From positions 1 through 64,000 of the forward strand of contig PWHR01000014.1 in the NCBI GenBank assembly GCA_003554965.1: a stretch of DNA of 64,000 bases. The letters run 5' to 3'. Of this stretch, positions 26,163 to 35,247 are shown piece after piece; the first letter of the stretch is position 1, and each line of letters opens with the position of its first letter. The position numbers were made by a program, and so were the translations under genes. A model generated the notes under the pieces. That model was not told the origin of the DNA, made no database searches, and worked only from the letters and a program-made list of their open reading frames with translations. The DNA comes from Thermoplasmata archaeon. GTDB taxonomy: Archaea > Thermoplasmatota > Thermoplasmata > Halarchaeoplasmatales > Halarchaeoplasmataceae.

Positions 26163-26357
26163 TCACTCTAATTTTTCAACATTAACAGCCCTTGGACCTC
26201 TATCGGTCTGTTCTGTCTCGAATTCCACAAGATCTCCTTCGTTCAGGTAGTTACCTTCAATATCGCTTCTATGAACGAACAGGTCTTCATCACCTTCATC
26301 AGGTTTGATGAATCCAAAGTTTTTCATGGTGTTGTAGAACTTTACTTCTCCTTTCAT
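26163..26357 (-). CDS. Cold-shock domain protein (CspA family)
   Basis: A 64-residue single cold-shock domain with the RNA-binding motifs FGFIKP (RNP1) and DLFVHRSDI (RNP2), near-standard length. The start is preceded by a strong ribosome site (GGAGGTGA). Such proteins melt RNA structure and bind single-stranded nucleic acid. They are common in bacteria but patchy in archaea, being known mainly from halophilic, marine and cold-adapted euryarchaea, so acquisition from bacteria is likely. Confidence 0.95.
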   Translation of the reverse strand: MKGEVKFYNTMKNFGFIKPDEGDEDLFVHRSDIEGNYLNEGDLVEFETEQTDRGPRAVNVEKLE

Positions 26358-26505
26358 ATCTAGTTCACCTCCTATTTTTTATTATCTACTATGATGTAAT
26401 CCTTCTAAACCCTACTTGCATATATAGTTATGGTATGAACTACCCGATCTTAAGGAATTATTAACCAGTGTTTCCAACACTCATGAAGGACAAGAACCGC
26501 TCATA

Positions 26506-29500
26506 TCACAGCAACATCTCATCATCATCGGGAGCTTCTACACTTCCTATGATCCCACCACATTCGGGACAGTTATCTCCAGCATGTTCCTCTTTACACC
26601 TAGAGCAGAGCGGAAGATCACCACATTCGTGCTTAAAATCTGTTTCTTTACCACAAAAATGGCATTCCTCACTCTTAGGAGCACTCGATCTAGTTCCTTC
26701 AGATTTTTCCTCCTTTTCTTCACTTGTTTTTTCCTTTTTTATACTTTCAGCATCCTCTTCTTTGAACTCTTCCTCTTCCCGTTCAGGTTCTTTCTGGACT
26801 ATGCTGGTTATCTCGGTTTTGGGTGCCCGATACTCTTCACCCTCAAATTTTCTCAGACCCGCTTGAAGCTTTTTCGCCTGGTACATCCCTATGTTCAGTT
26901 CATCGATCAGGCTCAAGAAATCTCTTCTTTCGGGTGGGAGATTTAAAGCCTTGTGTTTAAGTAGGTGTTCTGTCCTTTCATCGATATCTTCACTAGAAAC
27001 GTGCATCCTGTCAACTTCTCTGATATATTCTAAGATCTTTTTACACTGCTCCACTTTTTTATCAGGGAACGCTGTTACTATATCACAGAGTCTTATACCT
27101 TCCCTGATCAGCTTATCTCTTTTCGTTTCGGTCAGTTTAGATAAAACTATTTCAGATGCCTTTTCATAACTGTTTTTCTTCTCTTTAGACAAGGAAGAGA
27201 GATTTACCCCCTCACTTAGAGATATGTATTCGAAAACGTCGTCTATATAATTGAAGGGTACATCACACTTTTGAAAAGCTTCTTTTTTGTTGACTTCTTT
27301 AACCCTTCTGCACTCGTACTCTAATATACTTCTCGCGTATTCTTCTAATTTTTGAGCCCTTACTTTTTCTTCCGATATTTCAAGTCCGTCTTTAGCGGCT
27401 TTAAAATCATCGCTGATCTCTATAGCTCTCTCGAAAGCACGTTTTGCTTTCTCTGGTTTTTCCAGTTCAAGTAAGACTCTACCCTTATTATTCCAGGCAT
27501 ACCTGTCTTGTGGGTCTAAACCTATAGCTTTATCGTACGACTCGAGAGCATTCCTGAATCTACCTGCATCTTCATATACGGTACCTAATTTGAACCAAGC
27601 CTCTTCGTACTGAGGATCGATTTCAGTGGCTCTGTTAAAGCTATCTATAGGTGCTTTGGTCCCTAATTCTTCGCTCTCGACCTCTATCTCACCTTTTTTG
27701 AACCATATACGGGCATCTTCTGGTTCCTTTTCAATCGCCTTTTCATACGCCTCGACAGCTTTCATCTTCCTGCCCATGTGATCATAGCATTCTGCCATAT
27801 GTACCCAAGTGTCTTTATTATCCTCACCAAGTTTGATAGCATTATCAAGAGAATTGATCGCTTCTTCGTATTTTTCTCTTTTCTTCAGAAGTATACCTTT
27901 GAATTTCCAGGTTTCTCCGTTCTGATCATCTATATCTAAAGACTCTTTGAATATATCTATCGCCTCATCATAATTCTCCAATTCTATCATGCATCTACCT
28001 TTCATGTTAAGGTAATGAGTGTTCTCTGGTTCCTTTTCAATCGCTTTATCGAACCACTCCACTGCTTCCAAATACCTCTCCATCTTCCGAAGAGCTTCCG
28101 CTTTCCTGAATATAATCTCCGTATCATCTTCATCCAGCTCATAAGCTTCATTATAAGATCTAAGAGCGTGCTCAAATCTTTCTAGATCTTCTAAAACTTC
28201 GCCTTTGTGTAGCCACAGCTTTTTGTCCTCTAGATCCAATTGAAGTGCCTCGTCGAAGGCCTCTAAGCTATCCTCTTTTTTACCTAGTTCTTTCAAAGTA
28301 TTCGCTTTATCACTCCAAGCCTCAAGGTTCTTCTCGTCTCTCTCGATCAATCTCTCACAATATTCGACCACCCTTTCTTTCTTGTCCATCTCTTTTAGGA
28401 TGTCCTTGGTTTTCTTGAGGTTTTCAGCAGATTCATCCAACTTCAGTACTCTTTCCATCGCTTCCAATGCTGATTCAAGTTCATTTAACCTTTTATGAGC
28501 TTCTGCTTTATCTTTCCAAGCACCTACATGTTGGGACCTCAGTTCTATTATTTTTTCTGTAGTGCTCTTAAGTTCCTCCCATCTTTTCAACTTTTTCAAG
28601 GATTCCTTTTTATGTTCCAATATTTCAATTTCGACTTCACCCATGTCTAGTGCTCTATCAAAAGATTTTACAGCCTTTTCATGGTCTTTCTTTTCAGCTA
28701 GTACCAAGCCTTTCCTGTAGTGTGCTGATCGATTATCTGGGTTGAGCTTTAAGGATTTATCGAAGGCTTCTATCGCCTCTTTGTTCCTATCCAACCAACT
28801 CAACACTAATCCTTTACTGTACCAGATGTGCTCATCCTCTGGTTCGATATCCAATGCTTTATCAAAGGAAACTACGGCTTCTTCGTACTTGTCAGCTCTT
28901 TTCTCGGCTAATCCTTTACTGTACCATATTTTGTGATCTTCGGGTTCGATCTCTAGTGCTTTTTCATAGGACTCGATAGTTTTATCGTATTTTCCCATCT
29001 TATCTAGTGTGTGACCTCTGTTATTCCAATATCTTTTATTTTTAGAATTTATATCAATAGCTTTATCAAAACTTTCTAGAGCGTCCTGATATTTTCCAAT
29101 TTCATATTCAGATATTCCTTTCGAATTCCAGATCGAGTCATCGGAATCATCTATGGCAAGACCTCGTTCATAGTCCTTTATGGCACCATCATAATTCCTC
29201 ATCTTTTTGTGTGACTTCGCTCTGTCGAAATACGTTTGATGATCGTCAGGATCAAAATTCAATATCCTATTGCACATATTGACAGCTTCACCGTAATTAT
29301 TCATATCTAGAAGAGCATCCTTCTTACCTCTCATCGCATCTAGGTTGTTATTGTCTATAGATAGTGCCTCTTCAAAACTTTCTAAAGCTTTTGAAGCTTC
29401 CTTTTTTTCTAGATAAGCTCTTCCCATGTCGATCCATGTGTCTATCCTTTCCGAGTCTATCTCGCTGATTCGTTCAGCGGTACGAACTACCTCATCCCAT

Positions 29501-30702
29501 TCTTCCATCTTCTTATAGATCTCTTTTTCGTGTTCTAAAGCATAGATGTCTCTAGGATTGTAAGATAGAGCCCGCTCGAACTCCTCTATAGCCTCTTCTT
29601 CTCTTTCAAGTTTTTCTAGTGCAACACCTTTTTCGTAAAGCGTACTAGCGTCCTCGGGATTTCTATCTAATATACGGTCACAGACCTTTATCAATTCTTC
29701 AAAACGCTCTAACTTTTTCAATGTCTCCTTTTTATTGTTCAACAACCTCATATCCTCTCTGTCAATATCTAAACCACCATCGAAGGCCTTGAGAGCGTCA
29801 TCATATTTTTTCATCTCAAACAATATCGTCCCTTTGGTATTCCAAAGTTCCTTATCATTGGGATCGATATCTAAAGCTTCATCGATGGCTTCGAGAGCTT
29901 CTTCGTATCTCTCTATATTCTGTAAAGCTTTAGCTTTTTCAAACCGCAGATCTTTGTAATCAGGATTTATGTCGATACCATTATCAAAACAGACGATAGC
30001 ATCGTTAGATTTCCCCTCTTCTTCGAATAATTTCCCTTTTTCTAACCAGATCTCTTCGTTATCAGGATCTTTATCCAAGGCTCGATCTAGTATCTCTTCA
30101 GCAGATCGATAATCGCCGTTCCTTTTCAGCGTGAGCCCTTTTTCTTTAAGTATATCTGTCCTTTCTGGATCGATCTGCAAGATGCCGTCATATAAAGAAA
30201 TATCGTCAGGATCAATTTTGATGGCTTCTTCATAATAATCTACAGCGTCGTCGTTTCTCTTCATCTCAGTCAGCACATCACCCTTGTTTTTGTACGATGA
30301 CTTCTCTTCAGGAGCTATTTCAATGGCATCGTCCAATATCTTCAAGGCTTCACCGTATTTTCCTTTCTTAGCTAGGAGTATAGCCTTATGGTTCAGAGCC
30401 TCGACGTTATTTCTATTTTTTTTCAAAGCCTTGTTCTCTACCTTTAGAGCTTCATCTTCAAATCCTAGCCTATCGTACATCTCGCTAAGATTATGATATA
30501 TAAGGGAGAGATGGTCTTTCTTCTCTTCAAAAACATCCTCTTTTTTATTGAGGTAATCCCAGGCTTTATCGCATTTACCCTTCGCACCTTCTAGGTCTCC
30601 ATCTCTGCTCAATTGCTCTGCCTTATCTAGATATTTTTGAGTTTTTTTGACCGCTCTTTTTTCCTCATCAAATAAAGACGTGATCGAATCTAGGAGTCTC
30701 AT
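26506..30702 (-). CDS. Giant TPR protein with C-terminal zinc finger
   Basis: A 1398-residue protein. After an N-terminal helical part, roughly thirty tetratricopeptide repeats of 34 residues run to about residue 1130 (pattern W-x-x-K-G, A-I-x-x-F-D-x-A-L-x-I-x-P). A helical domain of about 140 residues follows, then an acidic linker, then a zinc finger near the C-terminus with CHFCG, HECGDLPLCSRC and CPECGG, similar to AN1-like fingers. No signal or membrane helix is seen, so it should be a cytoplasmic scaffold for protein complexes. GGAGG lies 8 bases before the ATG. Family recognised; partners unknown. Confidence 0.85.
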   Translation of the reverse strand: MRLLDSITSLFDEEKRAVKKTQKYLDKAEQLSRDGDLEGAKGKCDKAWDYLNKKEDVFEEKKDHLSLIYHNLSEMYDRLGFEDEALKVENKALKKNRNNVEALNHKAILLAKKGKYGEALKILDDAIEIAPEEKSSYKNKGDVLTEMKRNDDAVDYYEEAIKIDPDDISLYDGILQIDPERTDILKEKGLTLKRNGDYRSAEEILDRALDKDPDNEEIWLEKGKLFEEEGKSNDAIVCFDNGIDINPDYKDLRFEKAKALQNIERYEEALEAIDEALDIDPNDKELWNTKGTILFEMKKYDDALKAFDGGLDIDREDMRLLNNKKETLKKLERFEELIKVCDRILDRNPEDASTLYEKGVALEKLEREEEAIEEFERALSYNPRDIYALEHEKEIYKKMEEWDEVVRTAERISEIDSERIDTWIDMGRAYLEKKEASKALESFEEALSIDNNNLDAMRGKKDALLDMNNYGEAVNMCNRILNFDPDDHQTYFDRAKSHKKMRNYDGAIKDYERGLAIDDSDDSIWNSKGISEYEIGKYQDALESFDKAIDINSKNKRYWNNRGHTLDKMGKYDKTIESYEKALEIEPEDHKIWYSKGLAEKRADKYEEAVVSFDKALDIEPEDEHIWYSKGLVLSWLDRNKEAIEAFDKSLKLNPDNRSAHYRKGLVLAEKKDHEKAVKSFDRALDMGEVEIEILEHKKESLKKLKRWEELKSTTEKIIELRSQHVGAWKDKAEAHKRLNELESALEAMERVLKLDESAENLKKTKDILKEMDKKERVVEYCERLIERDEKNLEAWSDKANTLKELGKKEDSLEAFDEALQLDLEDKKLWLHKGEVLEDLERFEHALRSYNEAYELDEDDTEIIFRKAEALRKMERYLEAVEWFDKAIEKEPENTHYLNMKGRCMIELENYDEAIDIFKESLDIDDQNGETWKFKGILLKKREKYEEAINSLDNAIKLGEDNKDTWVHMAECYDHMGRKMKAVEAYEKAIEKEPEDARIWFKKGEIEVESEELGTKAPIDSFNRATEIDPQYEEAWFKLGTVYEDAGRFRNALESYDKAIGLDPQDRYAWNNKGRVLLELEKPEKAKRAFERAIEISDDFKAAKDGLEISEEKVRAQKLEEYARSILEYECRRVKEVNKKEAFQKCDVPFNYIDDVFEYISLSEGVNLSSLSKEKKNSYEKASEIVLSKLTETKRDKLIREGIRLCDIVTAFPDKKVEQCKKILEYIREVDRMHVSSEDIDERTEHLLKHKALNLPPERRDFLSLIDELNIGMYQAKKLQAGLRKFEGEEYRAPKTEITSIVQKEPEREEEEFKEEDAESIKKEKTSEEKEEKSEGTRSSAPKSEECHFCGKETDFKHECGDLPLCSRCKEEHAGDNCPECGGIIGSVEAPDDDEMLL

Positions 30703-30950
30703 TTTCTGTCCTCCGGTTTGAAATCACAATCATTTTGTTTATATATATATTCTTTGTCCTACTAGTTAGTTTTTAAGAACATAGAGGTGAATGATGCCAT
30801 CTCTTACAAGTCTTCCAGAGTTGGGAATTTGAAAGTACAGAATTATTCAATAGCTATCTTTTAAAACGATCAATATCGAGCTCGTTCAAGAATACGATTA
30901 AAATCATTTATAAGTCTCTATATCTATTCGGCAAAAAGGACGTGTGTGAG
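30703..30950. other. Divergent intergenic region between TPR protein and pyruvate kinase
   Basis: The region holds the two divergent promoters. TTTATATATATATT (30739-30752) can serve the minus-strand TPR gene, and CATTTATAAG (30905-30914) the pyruvate kinase gene. A 13-codon frame with a good ribosome site is present at 30791-30832 but has no further support. Confidence 0.5.
30905..30914 (+). promoter_or_regulatory. TATA box of pyruvate kinase
   Basis: CATTTATAAG lies about 40 bases before the chosen ATG at 30951, giving a short leader. GTGTGAG just before the ATG may serve weakly as ribosome site. Confidence 0.45.
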
Positions 30951-32378
30951 ATGAAAAAGACAAAAATAGTTGCAACTTTGGGACCAGTATCCGGTAAAAA
31001 AGATCAGATAAAGAAACTTGTAGAGGCAGGAGTTAACGTTTTTCGATTGAATTTATCCCATGGTTCGCAAGAGGAACATGCTGAGACCTTGAAGAAGATA
31101 AGGAGCACGTCAGACAAAGTGGCGGTAATGATGGATACCCAAGGACCGGAGGTCAGATTAGGGCATATTGAAGAACCGATAGATATATCTCAAGGAGAAA
31201 TAATAGAATTAATAGGTCCAGAGAAAGAAGGAAAGGGAGCATCGATCCCGGTGGATCATCCAAAGTTTGGTAAACTGATAGAAAAGGGAGATAAGATATT
31301 AGTAGATGATGGCGAGATCGAACTAGAAGTATTGGAAGCCGAAGAGGCGATCAGATGTAAAGTCCTATATGGCGGCAGGCTTCTATCGAGAAAATCTGTC
31401 AACGTGCCTGAAAGGGATCTTGGCTTAAAAACTCCGACTCACAAGGATCTCAAGGACATCAGATTTGGTGTAAAAGAGGGTTTTGATTTTATCGCCGCCT
31501 CTTTTGTTAAAAGCGCTGACGAGATCGAAAAGATAAGAGGAATACTTGATGAAAAAGATTCCGATATGGAGATAATCGCTAAGATAGAGCATATGAAGGC
31601 CATCAAAAACATAGATGAGATAATCGAAGTTTCAGATGCGTTGATGATAGCAAGAGGAGACCTCGGAGTTGAAGTCCCTGCTTCTGATGTTCCAGTACTT
31701 CAGAAAAAGATAATAGAGAAATCAAATAGGAAGGAGGTTCCGGTCATAATAGCCACACAGATGCTGAAATCCATGACAAAAAGTCCAAGGGCTACGAGAG
31801 CGGAGGTCTCTGATGTAGCTAATGCCGTTATAGATGGAGCCTGCGCAGTGATGCTCTCGGAGGAGACAGCTATAGGTGATTATCCTGTTAAATCGGTGGA
31901 GTTCATGGCTGAAGTGCTCAAAAAGATGGAAAACCATGTCAAGGGGAGAAAGTTCCCTATCGTCGAACTGAAAAGCGAAAGTATAGCGGAAACGATCGCT
32001 AAAAATGTGTGGCAGGCATCAAAAGATCTGGATATAAATTACATAGTGGTTCATACTTCTTCAGGATATACAGCGAAAAAGATATCAAAATTCAGACCTA
32101 GTGTGGATATAATAGCTTTCACGGATAGAAAACCTGTCCAGAGAAGATTGAGTCTTGTATGGGGTGTAAAGGCTCATTTTGCTCCCTTCCCTAATCACGT
32201 AGATGAGATGGTCTGTGTTACTACAGAACTACTTTTCCGGAAGGGCGAAGTAGAAAAAGAGGACAAGCTAGTGATAACGGCGGGCGTTCCCGCACCAGTT
32301 ACAGGAATAACTAACATGATGCAGATAAGGACGGTCAGAAGTCTTTTAGAGGAGGGTAGAAATGATGGAATTTTTTAA
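30951..32378 (+). CDS. pyk: Pyruvate kinase
   Basis: A 475-residue enzyme from the ATG at 30951; a GTG three codons upstream is a less likely start. It converts phosphoenolpyruvate and ADP to pyruvate and ATP. Family marks include the N-terminal KIVATLGP, MMDTQGPEVRLG, the signature AKIEHMKAIKNIDEI...DALMIARGDLGVE, and MTKSPRATRAEVSDVANAV, with K in IAKIE and the metal ligands E and D. The C-terminal regulatory domain is present. Convergent with gcvPB, 9 bases apart. Confidence 0.95.
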   Translation: MKKTKIVATLGPVSGKKDQIKKLVEAGVNVFRLNLSHGSQEEHAETLKKIRSTSDKVAVMMDTQGPEVRLGHIEEPIDISQGEIIELIGPEKEGKGASIPVDHPKFGKLIEKGDKILVDDGEIELEVLEAEEAIRCKVLYGGRLLSRKSVNVPERDLGLKTPTHKDLKDIRFGVKEGFDFIAASFVKSADEIEKIRGILDEKDSDMEIIAKIEHMKAIKNIDEIIEVSDALMIARGDLGVEVPASDVPVLQKKIIEKSNRKEVPVIIATQMLKSMTKSPRATRAEVSDVANAVIDGACAVMLSEETAIGDYPVKSVEFMAEVLKKMENHVKGRKFPIVELKSESIAETIAKNVWQASKDLDINYIVVHTSSGYTAKKISKFRPSVDIIAFTDRKPVQRRLSLVWGVKAHFAPFPNHVDEMVCVTTELLFRKGEVEKEDKLVITAGVPAPVTGITNMMQIRTVRSLLEEGRNDGIF

Positions 32379-32387
32379 AGGAGTTCT

Positions 32388-33818
32388 TCATTCTCGCATC
32401 ATGTAGCTTAAAACGGAATCTCTTATCGCCTTAGTTTCATCCACACGACCAACAGCGGTGTTTTTTGGTGCTTCTTCGATCAATTCTTTTTCTTCCTCCA
32501 TAATGGATGAAATCGCTTCAGCAAAACCGTCCAAGGTCTCTTTACTCTCGGTTTCGGTAGGCTCGATCATCAGCGCTTCGTCCACTAACTGAGGAAAGTA
32601 TATCGTCGGGGCATGATATCCGTAATCCAACAGGCGCTTGGCTAGATCTTTGGTTTTAAGGTCTTTATCTTTCATCTTCTTACCTGAAAGAACGAACTCG
32701 TGCTTTCTGAGTTCACCATAAGGAAGATCAAGGTGTTTTTCAAGTTTTTTACGCAGATAATTACTGTTCAATACAGCTCTCTCAGTTGCACTTTCCAGAC
32801 CGTTTTTACCCTCGTGTAATATATAGACATAAGCTTTCAGGAGTACGAGCCAGTTGCCATAAAAACCTTTGACCCTACCTATGCTGTTTTCAAGATCGTA
32901 ATCGAATTTATATTTGCCATCTTCTTCCTTCACAACGGGTACCGGAAGGTAGGAGGAAACTTTCTCAGTAACACCCACGGGTCCTGAGCCCGGACCCCCT
33001 CCTCCGTGAGGAGTACTGAAAGTTTTATGCAGGTTGAAATGCATGATATCGAAGTTCATCGCACCAGGAGTCGTCTTACCCATTATAGCGTTCAAGTTCG
33101 CTCCATCGTAGTATAGTAGTCCTCCGGCGTCGTGAACTATTTCGGCCATCTGACAAGCATCGGTCTCGAAAAGACCCAAAGTATTGGGGTTCGTGATCAT
33201 GAATGCTGCAGTATCTTCCCCGGCAGCTTCTTCTAGCGCTTCAAGATCCACACACCCGTTTTTGGAAGGGATCTCCACCAGATCATAACCTAACATGGAA
33301 ACGCTGGCCGGATTGGTGCCGTGAGCGGTATCGGGCATTATAACTTCGTTTCTTTCTTCGCCTCGATCTTTGTGGTATTGATGAGCTATCATGAGTCCAG
33401 TTATCTCTCCATGTGCTCCTGCAGCCGGCTGTAAGCTAACGGAATCCATCCCACCTAGATCAGCGAGCAGCTGCTGGAGTTCCCACATTATTTCTAAAAT
33501 TCCTTGTGAGCATTCTTCTGGCTGGTATGGATGTGGCGTAGTAGCTTCAGGCAGCGAGGCTAGTTTTTCCGTGTACTTAGGATTATATTTCATAGTACAG
33601 GAACCCAAAGGATAGAACCCAGTATCTATGCCGTAGTTCATGTGAGATAGCCGGTTGAAATAGCGAACTATCTTATGAGTGGGCAGATCGGGTATCTTGG
33701 GAGCCTCGTTTCTAGCTATGCTCTCAGGAAGGGGATTATCTTCGACCTCTCTTTTTTCGGCCTTCTCTATCAGGAGTTCTTCATCATAACGTGCTTGCCT
33801 ATAGTTAGGAGTCATCAT
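32388..33818 (-). CDS. gcvPB: Glycine dehydrogenase (decarboxylating) subunit 2
   Basis: A 476-residue PLP enzyme, the C-terminal half of the glycine cleavage P-protein. The PLP lysine lies in HFNLHKTFSTPHGGGGPG and FYPLGSCTMKYNP marks the N-terminal part. With GcvPA it decarboxylates glycine and passes the aminomethyl group to H-protein. Its start overlaps the gcvPA stop (ATGATGA), and GGAGGAGGTG precedes it, so the two genes are translationally coupled. gcvT, gcvH and the lipoamide dehydrogenase are not in this window. Confidence 0.96.
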   Translation of the reverse strand: MMTPNYRQARYDEELLIEKAEKREVEDNPLPESIARNEAPKIPDLPTHKIVRYFNRLSHMNYGIDTGFYPLGSCTMKYNPKYTEKLASLPEATTPHPYQPEECSQGILEIMWELQQLLADLGGMDSVSLQPAAGAHGEITGLMIAHQYHKDRGEERNEVIMPDTAHGTNPASVSMLGYDLVEIPSKNGCVDLEALEEAAGEDTAAFMITNPNTLGLFETDACQMAEIVHDAGGLLYYDGANLNAIMGKTTPGAMNFDIMHFNLHKTFSTPHGGGGPGSGPVGVTEKVSSYLPVPVVKEEDGKYKFDYDLENSIGRVKGFYGNWLVLLKAYVYILHEGKNGLESATERAVLNSNYLRKKLEKHLDLPYGELRKHEFVLSGKKMKDKDLKTKDLAKRLLDYGYHAPTIYFPQLVDEALMIEPTETESKETLDGFAEAISSIMEEEKELIEEAPKNTAVGRVDETKAIRDSVLSYMMRE

Positions 33819-35152
33819 ACCACCTCCTCCAACGATCTTATGAGTTGCTCTACTTCTCTTTCACTTCTCATCTCCGTTACAGCCGTAAGCATTACATCAT
33901 TCAGCGAAGAGAATTTGTCTTTATCGTCCAAAGGTAGGCCTGGAAGTATGTCTTTTTCCCGGCAGAGACCATATAATTCTTTCGTATCGACCGGTGTTTT
34001 TACGGTGAATTCATTAAAGAATTCGTTGTTGAAATAGGGTGCCTCGAATCCGTCTAGTTCGTTTATACGCTCGGCTGTTTTATGCGCTTTTCTATAATTT
34101 TCTTTTGCGATCTTTTCTAAACCTTTGGACCCTTTTAAAAATACGTAAGAAGCGGAAGCTAAAGCCATAAGTGCTTGATTGGTACAAATATTGGATGTCG
34201 CTCTTTCCCTCCTTATGTGCTGCTCTCTAGTTTGAAGCGTCATGCAGTAGGCCCTTTTCCCGTTAGAATCTTCTGTCTCGCCGATGATCCGACCCGGCAT
34301 CTTTCGTATATATCTCTCACTGCAAGCGAAGATGCCCACGGTGGGTCCTCCATAAGCCTGCGGTATACCGAGTGGTTGACTGTCTCCAACAACTATATCA
34401 GCCCCCCATTCTCCGGGAGGCCTCATCAGTGAAAGGACCAAAGGATTCGTGCCGACCACTTGGATACACCCATAGTCTTCTTTCAGATCTTTGAAAAAGT
34501 CGACATCTTGCTCCAAACCTCCAAATATGTTGGGAGTAGCTACATAAATACCTAGAACATCATCATCCAATTTTTCTTTCAGATCTTCTCTGTCGATAGC
34601 TCCGTCTTCTCCATAATTTACTTTCTCTAATTTGATATCTTTTCCCCGGAGGTAATTTTTCAATACTGAGTCATTCTCCCAATGGGTGTTTTCTGGTACT
34701 AGGAATTTATTTCCCTTTCTCTTTATCCGGGCTGACATCAACACCGCTTCTGCCAGTGCCGTCGGATGATCGTACATGCTGGTATTTACAGCACCTAAAC
34801 CTGTCAACTCCGCAATGATACTCTGATATTCGAAAAGGGCCTGTAACATACCTTGACTGATCTCCGCTTGGTAAGGTGTATATGAAGTGTAAAATTCAGA
34901 CTGCCCCGCTATCTCGTCCACAGCAGCAGGTATGAAATGTTCATAGATGCCGGCGCCCAAGAAGGAAACTAGTTCATCGGGATCCTTGTTTTTTTTCAAT
35001 TTGCTCTTGACCTCAGACATCAACTCTTTCTCCTGAAGGCCCTCTGGTATATCTAAATCAGTCCTTATCTGATCTGGGATATCTTTGAAGAGTTCCTCTA
35101 CATCATCGATCCCTAAAAATTCAAGCATCTCATTTTCTTCTCCTTCGACCAT
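33815..35152 (-). CDS. gcvPA: Glycine dehydrogenase (decarboxylating) subunit 1
   Basis: A 445-residue protein, the N-terminal half of P-protein. Typical segments are EMLEFLGIDDVEELF, FLGAGIYEHFIPAAV, FYTSYTPYQAEISQGMLQ and the late QAYGGPTVGIFAC. It pairs with GcvPB as an alpha2beta2 enzyme. The pair is expressed from one transcript beginning here and is divergent from the CCA enzyme gene. Confidence 0.96.
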   Translation of the reverse strand: MVEGEENEMLEFLGIDDVEELFKDIPDQIRTDLDIPEGLQEKELMSEVKSKLKKNKDPDELVSFLGAGIYEHFIPAAVDEIAGQSEFYTSYTPYQAEISQGMLQALFEYQSIIAELTGLGAVNTSMYDHPTALAEAVLMSARIKRKGNKFLVPENTHWENDSVLKNYLRGKDIKLEKVNYGEDGAIDREDLKEKLDDDVLGIYVATPNIFGGLEQDVDFFKDLKEDYGCIQVVGTNPLVLSLMRPPGEWGADIVVGDSQPLGIPQAYGGPTVGIFACSERYIRKMPGRIIGETEDSNGKRAYCMTLQTREQHIRRERATSNICTNQALMALASASYVFLKGSKGLEKIAKENYRKAHKTAERINELDGFEAPYFNNEFFNEFTVKTPVDTKELYGLCREKDILPGLPLDDKDKFSSLNDVMLTAVTEMRSEREVEQLIRSLEEVV

Positions 35153-35247
35153 CTACACACCGTGAGAAGGATAGAAAAGTGGGTAAAAAGGTTTTAGGTC
35201 GAAGCTTGCCTAAATTATATGTAAAAGCGGTGTTTTTCATTGTGAAG

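Noticed and set aside
30791..30832. 13-codon frame with GAGGTGA before its ATG upstream of pyruvate kinase
   Set aside because: Too short to judge, no sequence pattern, and a separate promoter for pyruvate kinase lies after it. It could be chance.
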